A model generated the notes under the pieces. That model saw only the letters and a program-made list of their open reading frames with translations. It did not search any database and was not told the origin of the DNA. From Natronoarchaeum mannanilyticum (lineage in GTDB: Archaea; Halobacteriota; Halobacteria; Halobacteriales; Natronoarchaeaceae), in assembly GCF_039522665.1 (NCBI RefSeq), contig NZ_BAAADV010000001.1:372001-436000 (forward strand): a DNA stretch of 64,000 nucleotides. The letters run 5' to 3'. Positions 25,079 to 33,538 of the stretch are shown in pieces (position 1 is the stretch's first letter; every line of letters starts with the position of its first letter). The translations under genes were made by a program, and so were the position numbers.

Positions 25079-26721
25079 CGGCGCAACTCGTCGTCGCGCC
25101 GATCCTGGTCCCGCTGGTCGGGATCGTCGGGCTGCTCGCGCTGCGACGCCGCCCGCGCGTCCAGCGCGTCGCGAGCGTCGGCGTCGCGCTGGCGTACGCG
25201 GCGAGCGTTGCCTGGCTGACCTACGGCGTCGTGCTCGGACCGGGGGCGCCCGGCGCCGCGGCCTACCAGCTCGGCGGCTGGGAAGCCCCGATCGGGATCA
25301 CGCTCGTCGCCGACGCGCTGTCGGCGTTCATGCTCTCGATCGCCGCGGCCGTGGGGCTCGCCGCGGTCGCGTTCTCGGTCGTCTACGTCGACCGGGCGAA
25401 CCAGCGGGCGTTCTACCATCCCCTCTTCCACTGCCTGTTGCTCGGCGTCTCGGGCGCCTTTCTCACGGGCGACCTGTTCAACCTGTTCGTCTGGTTCGAA
25501 GTGATGTTGCTCGCGAGCTACGTGTTCGTCGTGTTCTACGGCGGCGCCACCCACACCGCGGCGGCGTTTCGCTACCTGACGCTGAACGTGATCGGCAGCG
25601 TCGTCATGCTGCTGGCGATCGGCGGCCTCTACGCCACGACGGGAACGCTGAACATGGCCGACATGGCCCGTCGGCTCGCGGCTCCCGCGGTGTACGGCGT
25701 CGATCCCGCCCCGGTCGTCGGACTCGGCGGGCTGCTGCTCGCGACGTTCGGGCTGAAGGCGGGGCTGGTGCCGTTCCAGTTCTGGGTGCCCGACGCCTAC
25801 CGCGCGGCGCCGCTGCCGGTCACCGCGATGCTCGCGGGCGTCACCAAGAAGGTCGGACTGTACGCGATCGTCCGGCTGTATTTCACCGTGTTCGCGGCGG
25901 CCGACCTCGCGGTCGAGCTCCCAGGAATCACCGGCGACTCGGCGCTGGCGGTGTTCGCGCCGGTCCTCATGGCGATGGGGATCGCGAGCGTGCTCGTCGG
26001 CGGGCTCGGCGCCGTCGCGCGGGACACCTTAGACGAGCTGCTGGCGTACTCCAGCATCGGACAGGTCGGCTTCATCGCGATCCCGATCGCCGTCGCCGCT
26101 GCGGCCGACCCGGCGCCCTCGGGCGTCGATCCCGCGACCTCGCTCCGCGGACTCGCGATCGCGGCCGCGCTGGTGTACGCGCTCCACCACGCGCTCGCGA
26201 AGGGGCTGCTGTTCATGGCGACCGGCGCCGTCCGCTCGGCGACCGGCACGAACCGGCTGGCCGACCTGGGCGGGCTCGCCGGTCGATCGCCGACGCTAGC
26301 TGGCGCCTTCTTCGTCGGCGGCCTCTCGCTGATCGGCATCCCGCCGCTCGCGGGCTTCTTCGGGAAGTTCCTGACCTTCGGCGTCGCCAGCGACTGGCTC
26401 GGGCTCGTCGTCAGGAACGGCGGCGCGGTCTGGCCGCCCGCCGTCGCGCTCGCCGTGTTGCTCGCCGGCGCCGTGCTGACGATCGTCTACGCGACTCGCG
26501 CCTGGAACGCCTGCTTCTGGGGCGCCCGGACGCCGATGGTCGCCGGCGCCGCCGTCGACCGGCGCGAGGTCGCCGTCGTCGCCGCGATGGCGGTCGCGAT
26601 CCTGGCCGTCGGCGTCGCCTTCGACCCGGTCTACCGGTTCGCGAGCGACGCTGCCGTCGCCGCGCTGGATCGGGGCGCGTACGTCGACGTTGTCGCGCCG
26701 ACGGGAGGTGAGCCGCCGTGA
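25075..26721 (+). CDS. mrpD: Mrp antiporter subunit D (NuoN/M-like)
   Basis: Second large antiporter-type subunit, 548 residues with about 14 helices. The conserved Glu is in LFVWFEVMLLASYVF (about 137-151); the Lys helix is GLKAGLVPFQFWVPDAY and the His/Lys helix is LHHALAKGLLFM. GTG overlaps the mrpC stop (GTGA) behind GGGTGAG. The last codons contain a Shine-Dalgarno-bearing sequence that is duplicated in the following gap. Confidence 0.94.
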   Translation: MTAQLVVAPILVPLVGIVGLLALRRRPRVQRVASVGVALAYAASVAWLTYGVVLGPGAPGAAAYQLGGWEAPIGITLVADALSAFMLSIAAAVGLAAVAFSVVYVDRANQRAFYHPLFHCLLLGVSGAFLTGDLFNLFVWFEVMLLASYVFVVFYGGATHTAAAFRYLTLNVIGSVVMLLAIGGLYATTGTLNMADMARRLAAPAVYGVDPAPVVGLGGLLLATFGLKAGLVPFQFWVPDAYRAAPLPVTAMLAGVTKKVGLYAIVRLYFTVFAAADLAVELPGITGDSALAVFAPVLMAMGIASVLVGGLGAVARDTLDELLAYSSIGQVGFIAIPIAVAAAADPAPSGVDPATSLRGLAIAAALVYALHHALAKGLLFMATGAVRSATGTNRLADLGGLAGRSPTLAGAFFVGGLSLIGIPPLAGFFGKFLTFGVASDWLGLVVRNGGAVWPPAVALAVLLAGAVLTIVYATRAWNACFWGARTPMVAGAAVDRREVAVVAAMAVAILAVGVAFDPVYRFASDAAVAALDRGAYVDVVAPTGGEPP

Positions 26722-26762
26722 TGTCCGGCGACTACGGTCACGGCGGAGGTGAGCCGCCGTGA
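26704..26762 (+). repeat. Duplicated ribosome-binding/start module between mrpD and mrpE
   Basis: GGAGGTGAGCCGCCGTGA occurs at 26704-26721 and 26745-26762. Each copy holds a perfect Shine-Dalgarno (GGAGGTGA) and a stop/start GTGA. Between them a 13-codon frame (ATG 26721 to TGA 26762, MSGDYGHGGGEPP) overlaps the mrpD stop and the mrpE start. It looks like a small tandem duplication that left a bridging mini-gene. Confidence 0.6.
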
Positions 26763-27439
26763 TCCGGAGATGGCCGGTCGCCGGGCTCGCCTTCGGCGTC
26801 CTCTGGGTGGTCGTCCGCGGCGTCGAGTTGGCGCTCGACCCGCTGGTCGGCCAGTTCCTGCTGGGGACCGCCGTCGGATTCCCGGTGGCGTACCTGTTCC
26901 GCCGACTCTACGCCGAGGGGATCGACCTCACCGGGACGTTGGGCTCGGTCCCCTACGCGGCGCTGTTCGTGCTGGTGTTCCTCCGCGAAGTCGTCGTCGC
27001 GAATGTCGACGTCGCCCGGCGGGTGCTGGCGCCGACCATGCCGATCGAGCCCGAGGTGATCCTGATCCCGCTGCGCGTGCGGACCGACCTCGGCGTCACG
27101 ACGATCGCCAACAGCATCACGATCACGCCGGGGACGATCACGCTCGACCACGACCCCGAGGAGAACGCGCTGTACGTCCACGTGATCGACGGCCGGGATC
27201 CCGAGGCGATCGTCGAGCCGATCCGCACCTGGGAGGACTACGCGCTGGAGATCTTCGACGAGGAACTGTCGCCCGAGGACCCCTCGCCCGGGTTCTCGGT
27301 GTACCCGCCGGAGATGGAGGTGCCGCCGGAGCCGGTGACCGACAGCGAGGGGCTGGAGGACCTCGGTCGCCAGCGCGACGAGAACTGGGACCGCGACCGG
27401 ACCCCGGGCGACCGCGGAGGTGACGGCGATGGCCGCTGA
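26759..27439 (+). CDS. mrpE: Mrp antiporter subunit E
   Basis: A 226-residue protein with two to three N-terminal helices and a cytoplasmic domain. Family blocks are VVVANVDVARRVL and RTDLGVTTIANSITITPGTITLD. The C-terminal 60 residues are an acidic extension beyond the usual MnhE length (about 160), rich in Pro, Glu and Asp. The GTG start follows the second copy of the duplicated Shine-Dalgarno. It overlaps mrpF by 11 bases. Confidence 0.93.
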   Translation: MIRRWPVAGLAFGVLWVVVRGVELALDPLVGQFLLGTAVGFPVAYLFRRLYAEGIDLTGTLGSVPYAALFVLVFLREVVVANVDVARRVLAPTMPIEPEVILIPLRVRTDLGVTTIANSITITPGTITLDHDPEENALYVHVIDGRDPEAIVEPIRTWEDYALEIFDEELSPEDPSPGFSVYPPEMEVPPEPVTDSEGLEDLGRQRDENWDRDRTPGDRGGDGDGR

Positions 27440-27722
27440 CCCGCTGGTGTCGACGGCCGCGAACGCCGGGCTCGTGATCGTCAGCGCGCTCTGCGTGCTC
27501 TGTGGCTACCGCGTGATCGTCGGGCCGACGGTGCCCGACCGGGTCGTCGCGCTCGACGCCATCGCGACCAACGTCGTCGCCATCGCCGTGCTGTTCGCGC
27601 TCAAGACCGGCCGCGGCCTGTTCGTCACGGTGAGCCTGGTGCTCGCGATCATCGGCTTCCTGTCGACGGTCACGGTCGCGAAGTATGTCACCGAGGGAGA
27701 CATCATCGAACGGAGGGAGTAG
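27429..27722 (+). CDS. mrpF: Mrp antiporter subunit F
   Basis: A 97-residue, three-helix subunit with the MnhF motif YRVIVGPTVPDRVVALDAI (about 27-45), containing the conserved Asp thought to lie in the ion path. A perfect GGAGGTGA at 27418-27425 lies 3 bases before ATG 27429, which decides this start over an in-frame GTG at 27420. Confidence 0.92.
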   Translation: MAADPLVSTAANAGLVIVSALCVLCGYRVIVGPTVPDRVVALDAIATNVVAIAVLFALKTGRGLFVTVSLVLAIIGFLSTVTVAKYVTEGDIIERRE

Positions 27723-27760
27723 ATGCGAGGACAGACCACAGCCCGCGGAGGGAACGACCG

Positions 27761-28135
27761 ATGGTAGGACCGATACAGCGGTGGACGATCGTCGCGCTCG
27801 TCGCCGTCGGCGTGTTCTTCCTGACCGTCGGGACGATCGGCCTGCTGCGCCTGCCAAACGTGTACAACCGGATGCACGCCACGAGCAAGCCGACCACGCT
27901 CGGGACCGCGGCGATCTTCCTCGCGGGGTTCGTTTACTTCGGTCCCGGCGGCGCGGGGATGCCGTCGCTGATCGGCATCGTCTTCCTGTTCCTCACCGTA
28001 CCGACGGGCGCACACATGATCTCGCGGTCCGCACAGAAGATCGGCGTCCCGTTCCTCGGCAGCGTCACCTGGCCCGTCGAAACGGGCGACGAGACCGAGA
28101 GCGGCGGCGATCCCGACGGCGAGGGCGCCGAATGA
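27761..28135 (+). CDS. mrpG: Mrp antiporter subunit G
   Basis: A 124-residue, three-helix subunit with the MnhG blocks GTIGLLRLPNVYNRMHATSKPTTLG (about residues 24-48) and TVPTGAHMISRSA, and an acidic tail. It starts 38 bases after mrpF behind GGAGGGA. Its stop overlaps the RNA-ligase-like gene by four bases, so that gene is co-translated with the antiporter. Confidence 0.93.
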   Translation: MVGPIQRWTIVALVAVGVFFLTVGTIGLLRLPNVYNRMHATSKPTTLGTAAIFLAGFVYFGPGGAGMPSLIGIVFLFLTVPTGAHMISRSAQKIGVPFLGSVTWPVETGDETESGGDPDGEGAE

Positions 28136-28986
28136 AGTCTCGCCCGCCGCTGCCCCCGATCGACGAGATGCGCGACGAGCTGCTCGGCGGCGGCCACCTC
28201 TGGCTCCAGGAGTACGTCGACGGCGGCGCGCTTCGATTCCAACTTCGGGAGGACGGCGCGATCCGCTTCGGCGACCGCGAGCGCGCGTTCGAACCGGGCG
28301 ACCCGCCGCTGCCCTACCGGCACGCGCTGGCGCACGTCCGCGAGAATCTCGACCGGCAGGCGCTCCGTGACGCCGTCGCCGACGTCGGGGCGGTGACCTT
28401 TTTCGGCGTCGCGACCCACCGCAAGTCGATCGACTACGACTGGGCGCGCACGCCGCCGGTGCTGGGGACCGACGTCTGGTCGGCGACCGAAAAGTCATTC
28501 CTCCCTCCCGATCGGGTCGAGCAGATCTTTCGCCGGCTGGGACTGGCGCCGGTCAACGCCGTCCGGAAGGAACTGCGCGCGCAGGACTTCGACCCAGACG
28601 CCTACGAGTTCCCGGCCTCGGAGTGGTACGACGGCCCGATGGCCGGCGTCGTCGTGCGATCGAAGACCGGCGGCGCCGCGCGGCTGCTCGCGCCCGAGTT
28701 TCGGGAGGCGGACGAGTCTGCGGCCGGCGATCCCGCTCCCGCCGAGTCGGCCGACGCGCTGGTCGAGCGCCACGCCACCGATCGACGGCTCGAACGACTC
28801 GCCGGACGGCTGGAAGAACAGGGGCGCGGCGTGACAGCCGAGACCGTGACCGAGCGCGCGCTCGACGCCGTCGCGCGGGAAGCCCCCGCGAAGCACTTCG
28901 GCGACGGCGGCGTCGACGAGGGGGCGCTCCGGTCGGCGCTCGCGCCGCGCGTCCGGGGGTTCTTGGACGACCGCTCGTGGGAGTGA
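28132..28986 (+). CDS. RNA-ligase-like (nucleotidyltransferase fold) protein
   Basis: Protein of 284 residues resembling haloarchaeal proteins filed as 'RNA ligase family'. The N-terminal block HLWLQEYVDGGALRFQL (about 23-39) aligns with ligase motif I (EKxDG), but the nucleophilic Lys position is Tyr. VTFFGVATHRKSIDYDW resembles motif III, and MAGVVVRSKTGG motif IV, where the usual EG is AG. It may have lost ligase activity. ATG 28132 overlaps the mrpG stop (ATGA). The role beside the antiporter is unclear. Confidence 0.6.
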   Translation: MKSRPPLPPIDEMRDELLGGGHLWLQEYVDGGALRFQLREDGAIRFGDRERAFEPGDPPLPYRHALAHVRENLDRQALRDAVADVGAVTFFGVATHRKSIDYDWARTPPVLGTDVWSATEKSFLPPDRVEQIFRRLGLAPVNAVRKELRAQDFDPDAYEFPASEWYDGPMAGVVVRSKTGGAARLLAPEFREADESAAGDPAPAESADALVERHATDRRLERLAGRLEEQGRGVTAETVTERALDAVAREAPAKHFGDGGVDEGALRSALAPRVRGFLDDRSWE

Positions 28987-29054
28987 TCGGCTCGTCTGAT
29001 CCATCCCCAGGGGCGGACGAAGCATTTACGTCGATCACTCCCCGAGTTCGCCAC

Positions 29055-29294
29055 ATGCCCAACATCGAGGTCTCCCTGCCCGACCGCGTCGACACCGAGA
29101 TCGACCGCCTGGTCGACCAGGGCGAGTTTCTCAACCGGGAACAGGCGATCGAAGAGCTGCTGTCGATGGGGATGTCGGCCTACGAAACCACGGGAACGTC
29201 CACGGAGGACGACGAGTGGGTGATGCAGAACGTCGAGGATCAGCAGGACCCCGCAATGCAGGACGACGTCGACGAAGACGGCCGGATGTTCTAG
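29055..29294 (+). CDS. Ribbon-helix-helix-like small protein
   Basis: A 79-residue acidic protein. Residues 3-45 (IEVSLPDRVDTEIDRLVDQGEFLNREQAIEELL) look like a ribbon-helix-helix (CopG/MetJ-type) dimerisation and DNA-binding unit; the rest is an acidic tail with Asp/Gln. Such haloarchaeal proteins are numerous and mostly uncharacterised. ATG 29055, 68 bases after the RNA-ligase-like gene. Confidence 0.7.
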   Translation: MPNIEVSLPDRVDTEIDRLVDQGEFLNREQAIEELLSMGMSAYETTGTSTEDDEWVMQNVEDQQDPAMQDDVDEDGRMF

Positions 29295-29356
29295 CGGGTC
29301 GACGCCGACGTGACGACCGCTCGTTTTTCGGAGTGACGCAGCGCGCGCAGCCGCCG

Positions 29357-30172
29357 TTATCGCTCGACGACGCGATCGGCGTCGACGAACGCCGCCAGCT
29401 CGTCGACCGTCGCGATCTCCGCCAGCGCGTCGAGCGCCCGCTCGGCCTCGTCGAGCCGGCGCGTCGCGAACTCCTGGAGCCGCGGGTTGTCGGGCGCCGA
29501 CGGCTCGACGCAGGCGTCGGTATCTTCGCCGCTCAGCCACGGGACGCGCCGGACTGCGGCGACGCCGCGCCCGACCGTCGCGAAGCGGTCGATCTCGGGC
29601 TCGTCGGCGCCAGCCAGCGTCGCGCCGACGACGGCTGCACTGCGCCCGAGCGCGCCGGTCGTGGCGTCCGCGAACGCGCAGAACGACTCCGGCGGCAGCG
29701 TCGACCGGGGCGGGTCCTCGCCGAACGCCGCGACGATCGACTCGGCGCCGCTGGCGAACCGTTCGACGCACTCCGCCGTGCGCTCGCCCCTGAGCGATCC
29801 GAGCGTCGAGTACGCCGATGCGAACAGAAAGTCCGACGCCAGCAGCCCGGTCGTCAACTGGCCCTCGGAGCGATCGAGAGCGCCTTCGTCGAGTTGAACC
29901 ACCAACCGCTCGCGCAGCGCCCAGTACTCGCGAAGCAACTCGATCGCCGTCGCCGCGACGAGGGCGGCGTCGTCCGGTTGTTCGGAGGCGTTCGGCGCCG
30001 ACGCGACCGCGTCGTACGAGACGACGAGCAACTGCCCGTACCAGCGATCGCCCCGCTCGGGAACCGCCGAGAGTTCTGCCGCCAGCGACTCGCCCGCGGC
30101 GGCGTCGATCCGATCTGCGATTCGCCCCTCGATCTCGGACCGGCGCTCGGGGAGTGCCTGTTCCGGTGACAT
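29357..30172 (-). CDS. Divergent polyprenyl-synthetase-like protein
   Basis: All-helical protein of 271 residues resembling a family of degenerate trans-prenyl-diphosphate synthases in haloarchaea. The block LTTGLLASDFLFASAYSTL corresponds to the 'LLAGDYL' helix of prenyl synthases, and AATAIELLREYWALRERLV to the first helix, but neither Asp-rich DDxxD motif is present, so classical synthase activity is unlikely. It ends 7 bases before the MATE gene, on the same strand and downstream of it, so it is probably in the TetR-MATE operon. Confidence 0.6.
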   Translation of the reverse strand: MSPEQALPERRSEIEGRIADRIDAAAGESLAAELSAVPERGDRWYGQLLVVSYDAVASAPNASEQPDDAALVAATAIELLREYWALRERLVVQLDEGALDRSEGQLTTGLLASDFLFASAYSTLGSLRGERTAECVERFASGAESIVAAFGEDPPRSTLPPESFCAFADATTGALGRSAAVVGATLAGADEPEIDRFATVGRGVAAVRRVPWLSGEDTDACVEPSAPDNPRLQEFATRRLDEAERALDALAEIATVDELAAFVDADRVVER

Positions 30173-30178
30173 GGCTGT

Positions 30179-31627
30179 TCAGTCGTCCGTCGCCGACACC
30201 TCGACCGCATCGTCGATTTCGACGTCCGGCTCCGTGAGATCGGCGTCCCGCCAGGTGCCCCGCTGGTACCAGGCGTAGGCGATCGTCGCGCCGACGACGT
30301 TCGAGGCCGCGAACGCGATCCAGATCCCCGACTCGCCGATCGCGTCGGCGCCGAACCACGCCACCGGGAAGCGGATCACGCCGAGCGTCACGACGGAGAT
30401 CGCCGCCGCGGTCAGCGTCTTGCCGGCGCCGCGGAAGCTCCCGGTGTAGGCCCGCATGATGCCGATGAACCCGAAGGTCAGCGCGACGTAGCGCAGGAAC
30501 TGCGTCCCGACCTCGACGACGCGATCGGCGTTGGCCTGGTCCGCGCCGACGAACACCGAGACGATCGGTTCGGGCGCCAGAAAGACGAGCACGCCCGCGA
30601 CCGAGAGGACGCCGAACAGCGTCTTCGCGGCTAATCCTGCGGCCTCGGCTGCCCTGTCGGGCTTGCCCGCGCCGATGTTCTGGCCGGTCATCGTCTCGAC
30701 GCCGCGCGCGACCGCGATCGCCGGCAGGAAGATCACCGAGAACACGCGCGTCCCGATGCCGTAGGCCGCCACGACGGGGTCGGGGAACAGCGCGACGATG
30801 AACAGCAGCAGGTTCATCGACAGCGCCCGGCCCATCCCCTCGACCGACGCCGGCAGCCCGATCCTGACGAGGCGACGCAGGTAGGTCAGGTCGGGCGCCA
30901 TGTCCCGGAGGTTGATCTGGACGCCGCGGACGCCCCGGAACATGATCGCGAGGCCGACGACCAGCGCGAGCCCGCGGGAGAACACCGTCGCGACCGCCGC
31001 GCCCTGAATGCCCATCTCGGGAAACACCCACCACCCGAAGATCAGGAACGGATCGATGACGATGTTGAGCACGACCGAGCCGAACATCACCAGCATCGGC
31101 GTGATCGTGTCGCCGTAGCCCCGCATCAGCGCGATGAACACGAAGAAGCCGAACATGAAGAGCAGGCCCAACGAGATCACTTCCATGTAGTCGGTCGCCA
31201 GCGGCAACACGTCCGACGAGGCGCCCATGATATCGAGGAATCCGCCGACCGAGACGTAGCCGATCGCGCCCAGCACCACCGACACGAGCAGCGCGAACGT
31301 CACGGTCTGGGAGGCGGCGTACTCTGCTTCGGCTTCCTCCTCGGCGCCGGTGAACTGCGCGACGAGCACGCTCCCGGCGACGGAGATCCCCATCCCGAAG
31401 GAGATCAGCAGGAACACCATCGGAAAGGCGAAGCTGATCGCCGCCAGCGCGTCGGTGCTGTACTGGCCGAGCCAGAACGTGTCCGCCAGGTTGTAGGCGG
31501 TCTGGAACAGGTTCGTCACGACGATCGGCATCGCCAGGAAGAACAGCGGCTTCCCGATGTCGCCCGAGGTCAGGTCGAACTCCTCGGGGCCTTTGAACAA
31601 CGCGCCGACGCGCTCGCGGAGACTCAT
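30179..31627 (-). CDS. MATE-family efflux transporter
   Basis: Drug/Na+ (or H+) antiporter of 482 residues with 12 helices. MATE marks include AYNLADTFWLGQYSTDALAAI in the first half and MTGQNIGAGKPDRA in the second. The C-terminal tail is acidic. Its ATG overlaps the stop of the TetR gene (ATGA, four bases), so regulator and pump are co-transcribed from the operator-containing promoter near 32240. Substrate unknown. Confidence 0.92.
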   Translation of the reverse strand: MSLRERVGALFKGPEEFDLTSGDIGKPLFFLAMPIVVTNLFQTAYNLADTFWLGQYSTDALAAISFAFPMVFLLISFGMGISVAGSVLVAQFTGAEEEAEAEYAASQTVTFALLVSVVLGAIGYVSVGGFLDIMGASSDVLPLATDYMEVISLGLLFMFGFFVFIALMRGYGDTITPMLVMFGSVVLNIVIDPFLIFGWWVFPEMGIQGAAVATVFSRGLALVVGLAIMFRGVRGVQINLRDMAPDLTYLRRLVRIGLPASVEGMGRALSMNLLLFIVALFPDPVVAAYGIGTRVFSVIFLPAIAVARGVETMTGQNIGAGKPDRAAEAAGLAAKTLFGVLSVAGVLVFLAPEPIVSVFVGADQANADRVVEVGTQFLRYVALTFGFIGIMRAYTGSFRGAGKTLTAAAISVVTLGVIRFPVAWFGADAIGESGIWIAFAASNVVGATIAYAWYQRGTWRDADLTEPDVEIDDAVEVSATDD

Positions 31628-32223
31628 CGGCGGGTGCCCTCCGCCACAGCGGGCTGCTGTAACTGCGTCTCGACGAGCCCGTCGATCGCGTCGCGACAGC
31701 GCCCGGTCGACCGATCGGCCGCAAATCGGCGCAGCTGGGCGCCCTTGATCGCCGTGGCGAGCCGCTCGGCGGCGGCGCCCGGATCGACGCCGTCGTCGAA
31801 CTCGCCGGCGTCGACGCCAACGGCGACGACCTCTCGGAGCGTCTCGAACAGCCGCCGGTCGAACGCGGCGACCCGCTCTTGCATCGCGTCGTCGTGGGGC
31901 GCCCGCGCGGCCACCGAAAGGATCGCGGTGTGGAACTCCCCATCGAGCGGCGGTTCGTCCGCGAGCAACACCTCGAGGAGCGCGTCGAGACGCTGTCGGG
32001 CGGTGTCGCCGTCCGCGGCGTCGAGTCGGTCGGCGTAGCGTTCGTAGAGCTCGTCGAGCAACGCGGCGAGCAGCTCCGCCTTGCTGTCGTAGTGGTAGTG
32101 AACGGTCGCTTTGCTCCGGTCCGACTCGTCGGCGATGGTCTGTATCGTGAGATCGGCGTACCCGTGCTCGCAGAGGGCGAGATACGCGGCGTCGAGAATC
32201 TCGGCCGCCGGCTCGTCGTCCAT
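31624..32223 (-). CDS. TetR-family regulator of the MATE pump
   Basis: Repressor of 199 residues. The HTH is at about 25-46 (LTIQTIADESDRSKATVHYHYD), with the TetR signature VHYHYDSKAELL. The C-terminal ligand domain is divergent, as usual. It is the first gene of the operon TetR-MATE-prenyl-synthase-like. A palindrome 18 bases upstream of its ATG is the likely autoregulatory operator. A second TetR with a nearly identical HTH lies divergently at 32397. Confidence 0.92.
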   Translation of the reverse strand: MDDEPAAEILDAAYLALCEHGYADLTIQTIADESDRSKATVHYHYDSKAELLAALLDELYERYADRLDAADGDTARQRLDALLEVLLADEPPLDGEFHTAILSVAARAPHDDAMQERVAAFDRRLFETLREVVAVGVDAGEFDDGVDPGAAAERLATAIKGAQLRRFAADRSTGRCRDAIDGLVETQLQQPAVAEGTRR

Positions 32224-32235
32224 GTCGATACCGTA

Positions 32236-32254
32236 CTTACTGACTAGTTAGTCA
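32236..32254. promoter_or_regulatory. Operator candidate of the TetR-MATE operon
   Basis: ACTTACTGACTAGTTAGTCA-like DNA: TGACTA-GT-TAGTCA (32241-32254) is a perfect 6-bp inverted repeat, preceded by ACTTACTG (32236-32243), which is the exact half-site of the palindrome at 33459. It lies 13-31 bases before the TetR ATG. Confidence 0.6.
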
Positions 32255-32396
32255 AAAGAGTTTGGAACGCGATCTCGTTCTTCCGGTTGGTGTCGGTCGC
32301 CCACGGAGAGCGACGAACGCGCCGTTCGACGGCGGCGGTCGAACGCTGACGAACGGGTCACAACTGTTATCCGAGACAGGGGCGACGCTGTAGGTG

Positions 32397-32999
32397 ATGG
32401 GAGATCCGCCGGACCGCTCTTTCTCCGACGCCGAAGAGGAGATCCTGCGCGCCACCTACAGCGCGCTCCGCGAACACGGGTACGCCGATCTGACGATCAA
32501 GCGAATCGCCGAGGAGTACGGCAAGTCCACGGCCGCGGTGCACTACCACTACGACACCAAAGAGGAGCTGCTGGCGGCGTTTCTGGACTACATCCTCCAG
32601 CGGTTCGTGGACACGATCCACGAGGTCGAGACGACCGATCCCAACGAGCGGCTGACGCTGCTGCTCGACCAGCTGCTCGTCGAGCTCGAGGACCACCTCG
32701 ATCTGCTGGTGGCGATCCTCGAGATGCGCAGCCAGGCGCCGTACGAGGCGGCGTTCGCGGAGCGCTTCGAACAGAACGACGAGTACGTCCGGTACATGCT
32801 CAGGACGGTGATCGCCGACGGCATTCGACAGGGGGTCTTCGACGACGACATCGACCCGGAGCACGCCGCCGGCGCGCTGATGACGATCGTCGACGGCGCC
32901 CGGACGCGGACGGTCGTGCTGGACGACGCCGACGCGCTGGCGACCGCGCGGCGAACCGCCGAGGAGTACGTGGACACGGTACTGCGCGTCGACGACTGA
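32397..32999 (+). CDS. TetR-family transcriptional regulator
   Basis: Regulator of 200 residues from ATG 32397 (a GTG one codon earlier is possible). The HTH reads ADLTIKRIAEEYGKSTAAVHYHYDTKEEL, sharing most positions with the TetR at 31624. The C-terminal domain differs. It is divergent from the MATE operon, 173 bases away. With related recognition helices, both regulators could read the same ACTNACT/AGTNAGT sites (inference). Confidence 0.9.
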   Translation: MGDPPDRSFSDAEEEILRATYSALREHGYADLTIKRIAEEYGKSTAAVHYHYDTKEELLAAFLDYILQRFVDTIHEVETTDPNERLTLLLDQLLVELEDHLDLLVAILEMRSQAPYEAAFAERFEQNDEYVRYMLRTVIADGIRQGVFDDDIDPEHAAGALMTIVDGARTRTVVLDDADALATARRTAEEYVDTVLRVDD

Positions 33000-33041
33000 G
33001 AACGATCGGGGTCTGCGATCGGCGGTCCGCGTCGCGGTCGC

Positions 33042-33452
33042 TTACTCGTCTGGCGTGCCCTCGACCTCGCCGATCCGCGTCGTACACCAGTGACAGAACT
33101 CAAGGTCGCCGTCGAGTTCGTTCCCGCAGTGGGGACAGTGCGTGAGCGTCCCGTCGGGCTCCGGCGTCCGTCGCGCGATCGCGTTCTGGGCCTGCGCGAG
33201 AACGTACGCGTCGATCACGCTGAGCGCCCCGACGACGAACAGCGGGGCGACCGCCAGCGGGTCGACGCCGGAGAACGTCGCGAGCGCCTCGATCGTCGAC
33301 TGGTCGACGAACAGGACGCTCACCCCCAGAGCGGCGACGAGCCAGCCGAGCGCGCGACGCCAGCGGCGGATGTAGAAGTGCCCGAAGCCGATGACGAGCG
33401 CGCCCAGCAGCGCCGCGAGCCACGGACGTTTCTGCGAACTCGTTCGTTCCAC
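33042..33452 (-). CDS. Zinc-ribbon membrane protein
   Basis: A 136-residue protein: two membrane hairpins (about 11-45, with the TM2-like GALVIGFGHFYIRRWRRALGW, and 68-90), then a C-terminal zinc ribbon, CPHCGNELDGDLEFCHWC (two CxxC pairs). Function unknown. A perfect 18-bp palindrome ends 6 bases before its ATG (33459-33476), so it is very likely controlled by a TetR-type repressor, probably one encoded just beside it. Confidence 0.8.
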   Translation of the reverse strand: MERTSSQKRPWLAALLGALVIGFGHFYIRRWRRALGWLVAALGVSVLFVDQSTIEALATFSGVDPLAVAPLFVVGALSVIDAYVLAQAQNAIARRTPEPDGTLTHCPHCGNELDGDLEFCHWCTTRIGEVEGTPDE

Positions 33453-33458
33453 GACTTG

Positions 33459-33476
33459 ACTTACTGGTCAGTAAGT
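33459..33476. promoter_or_regulatory. 18-bp perfect palindrome operator
   Basis: ACTTACTGGTCAGTAAGT (arms ACTTACTG and CAGTAAGT around GT) sits 6-24 bases before the zinc-ribbon protein ATG and about 63 bases before the epimerase start. Its half-site recurs before the TetR-MATE operon. Confidence 0.7.
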
Positions 33477-33538
33477 GATAAATCTTCTCTCGTGTCGCCG
33501 ACGTCGGAGTTTAAGTGTTCGGGGAGCCACCTCCTCCC

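Noticed and set aside
28602-31943. A 1,113-codon open frame on the minus strand
   Set aside because: It is Arg/Gly-rich shadow translation across the MATE, TetR and prenyl-synthase-like genes; GC-rich DNA keeps wrong frames open.
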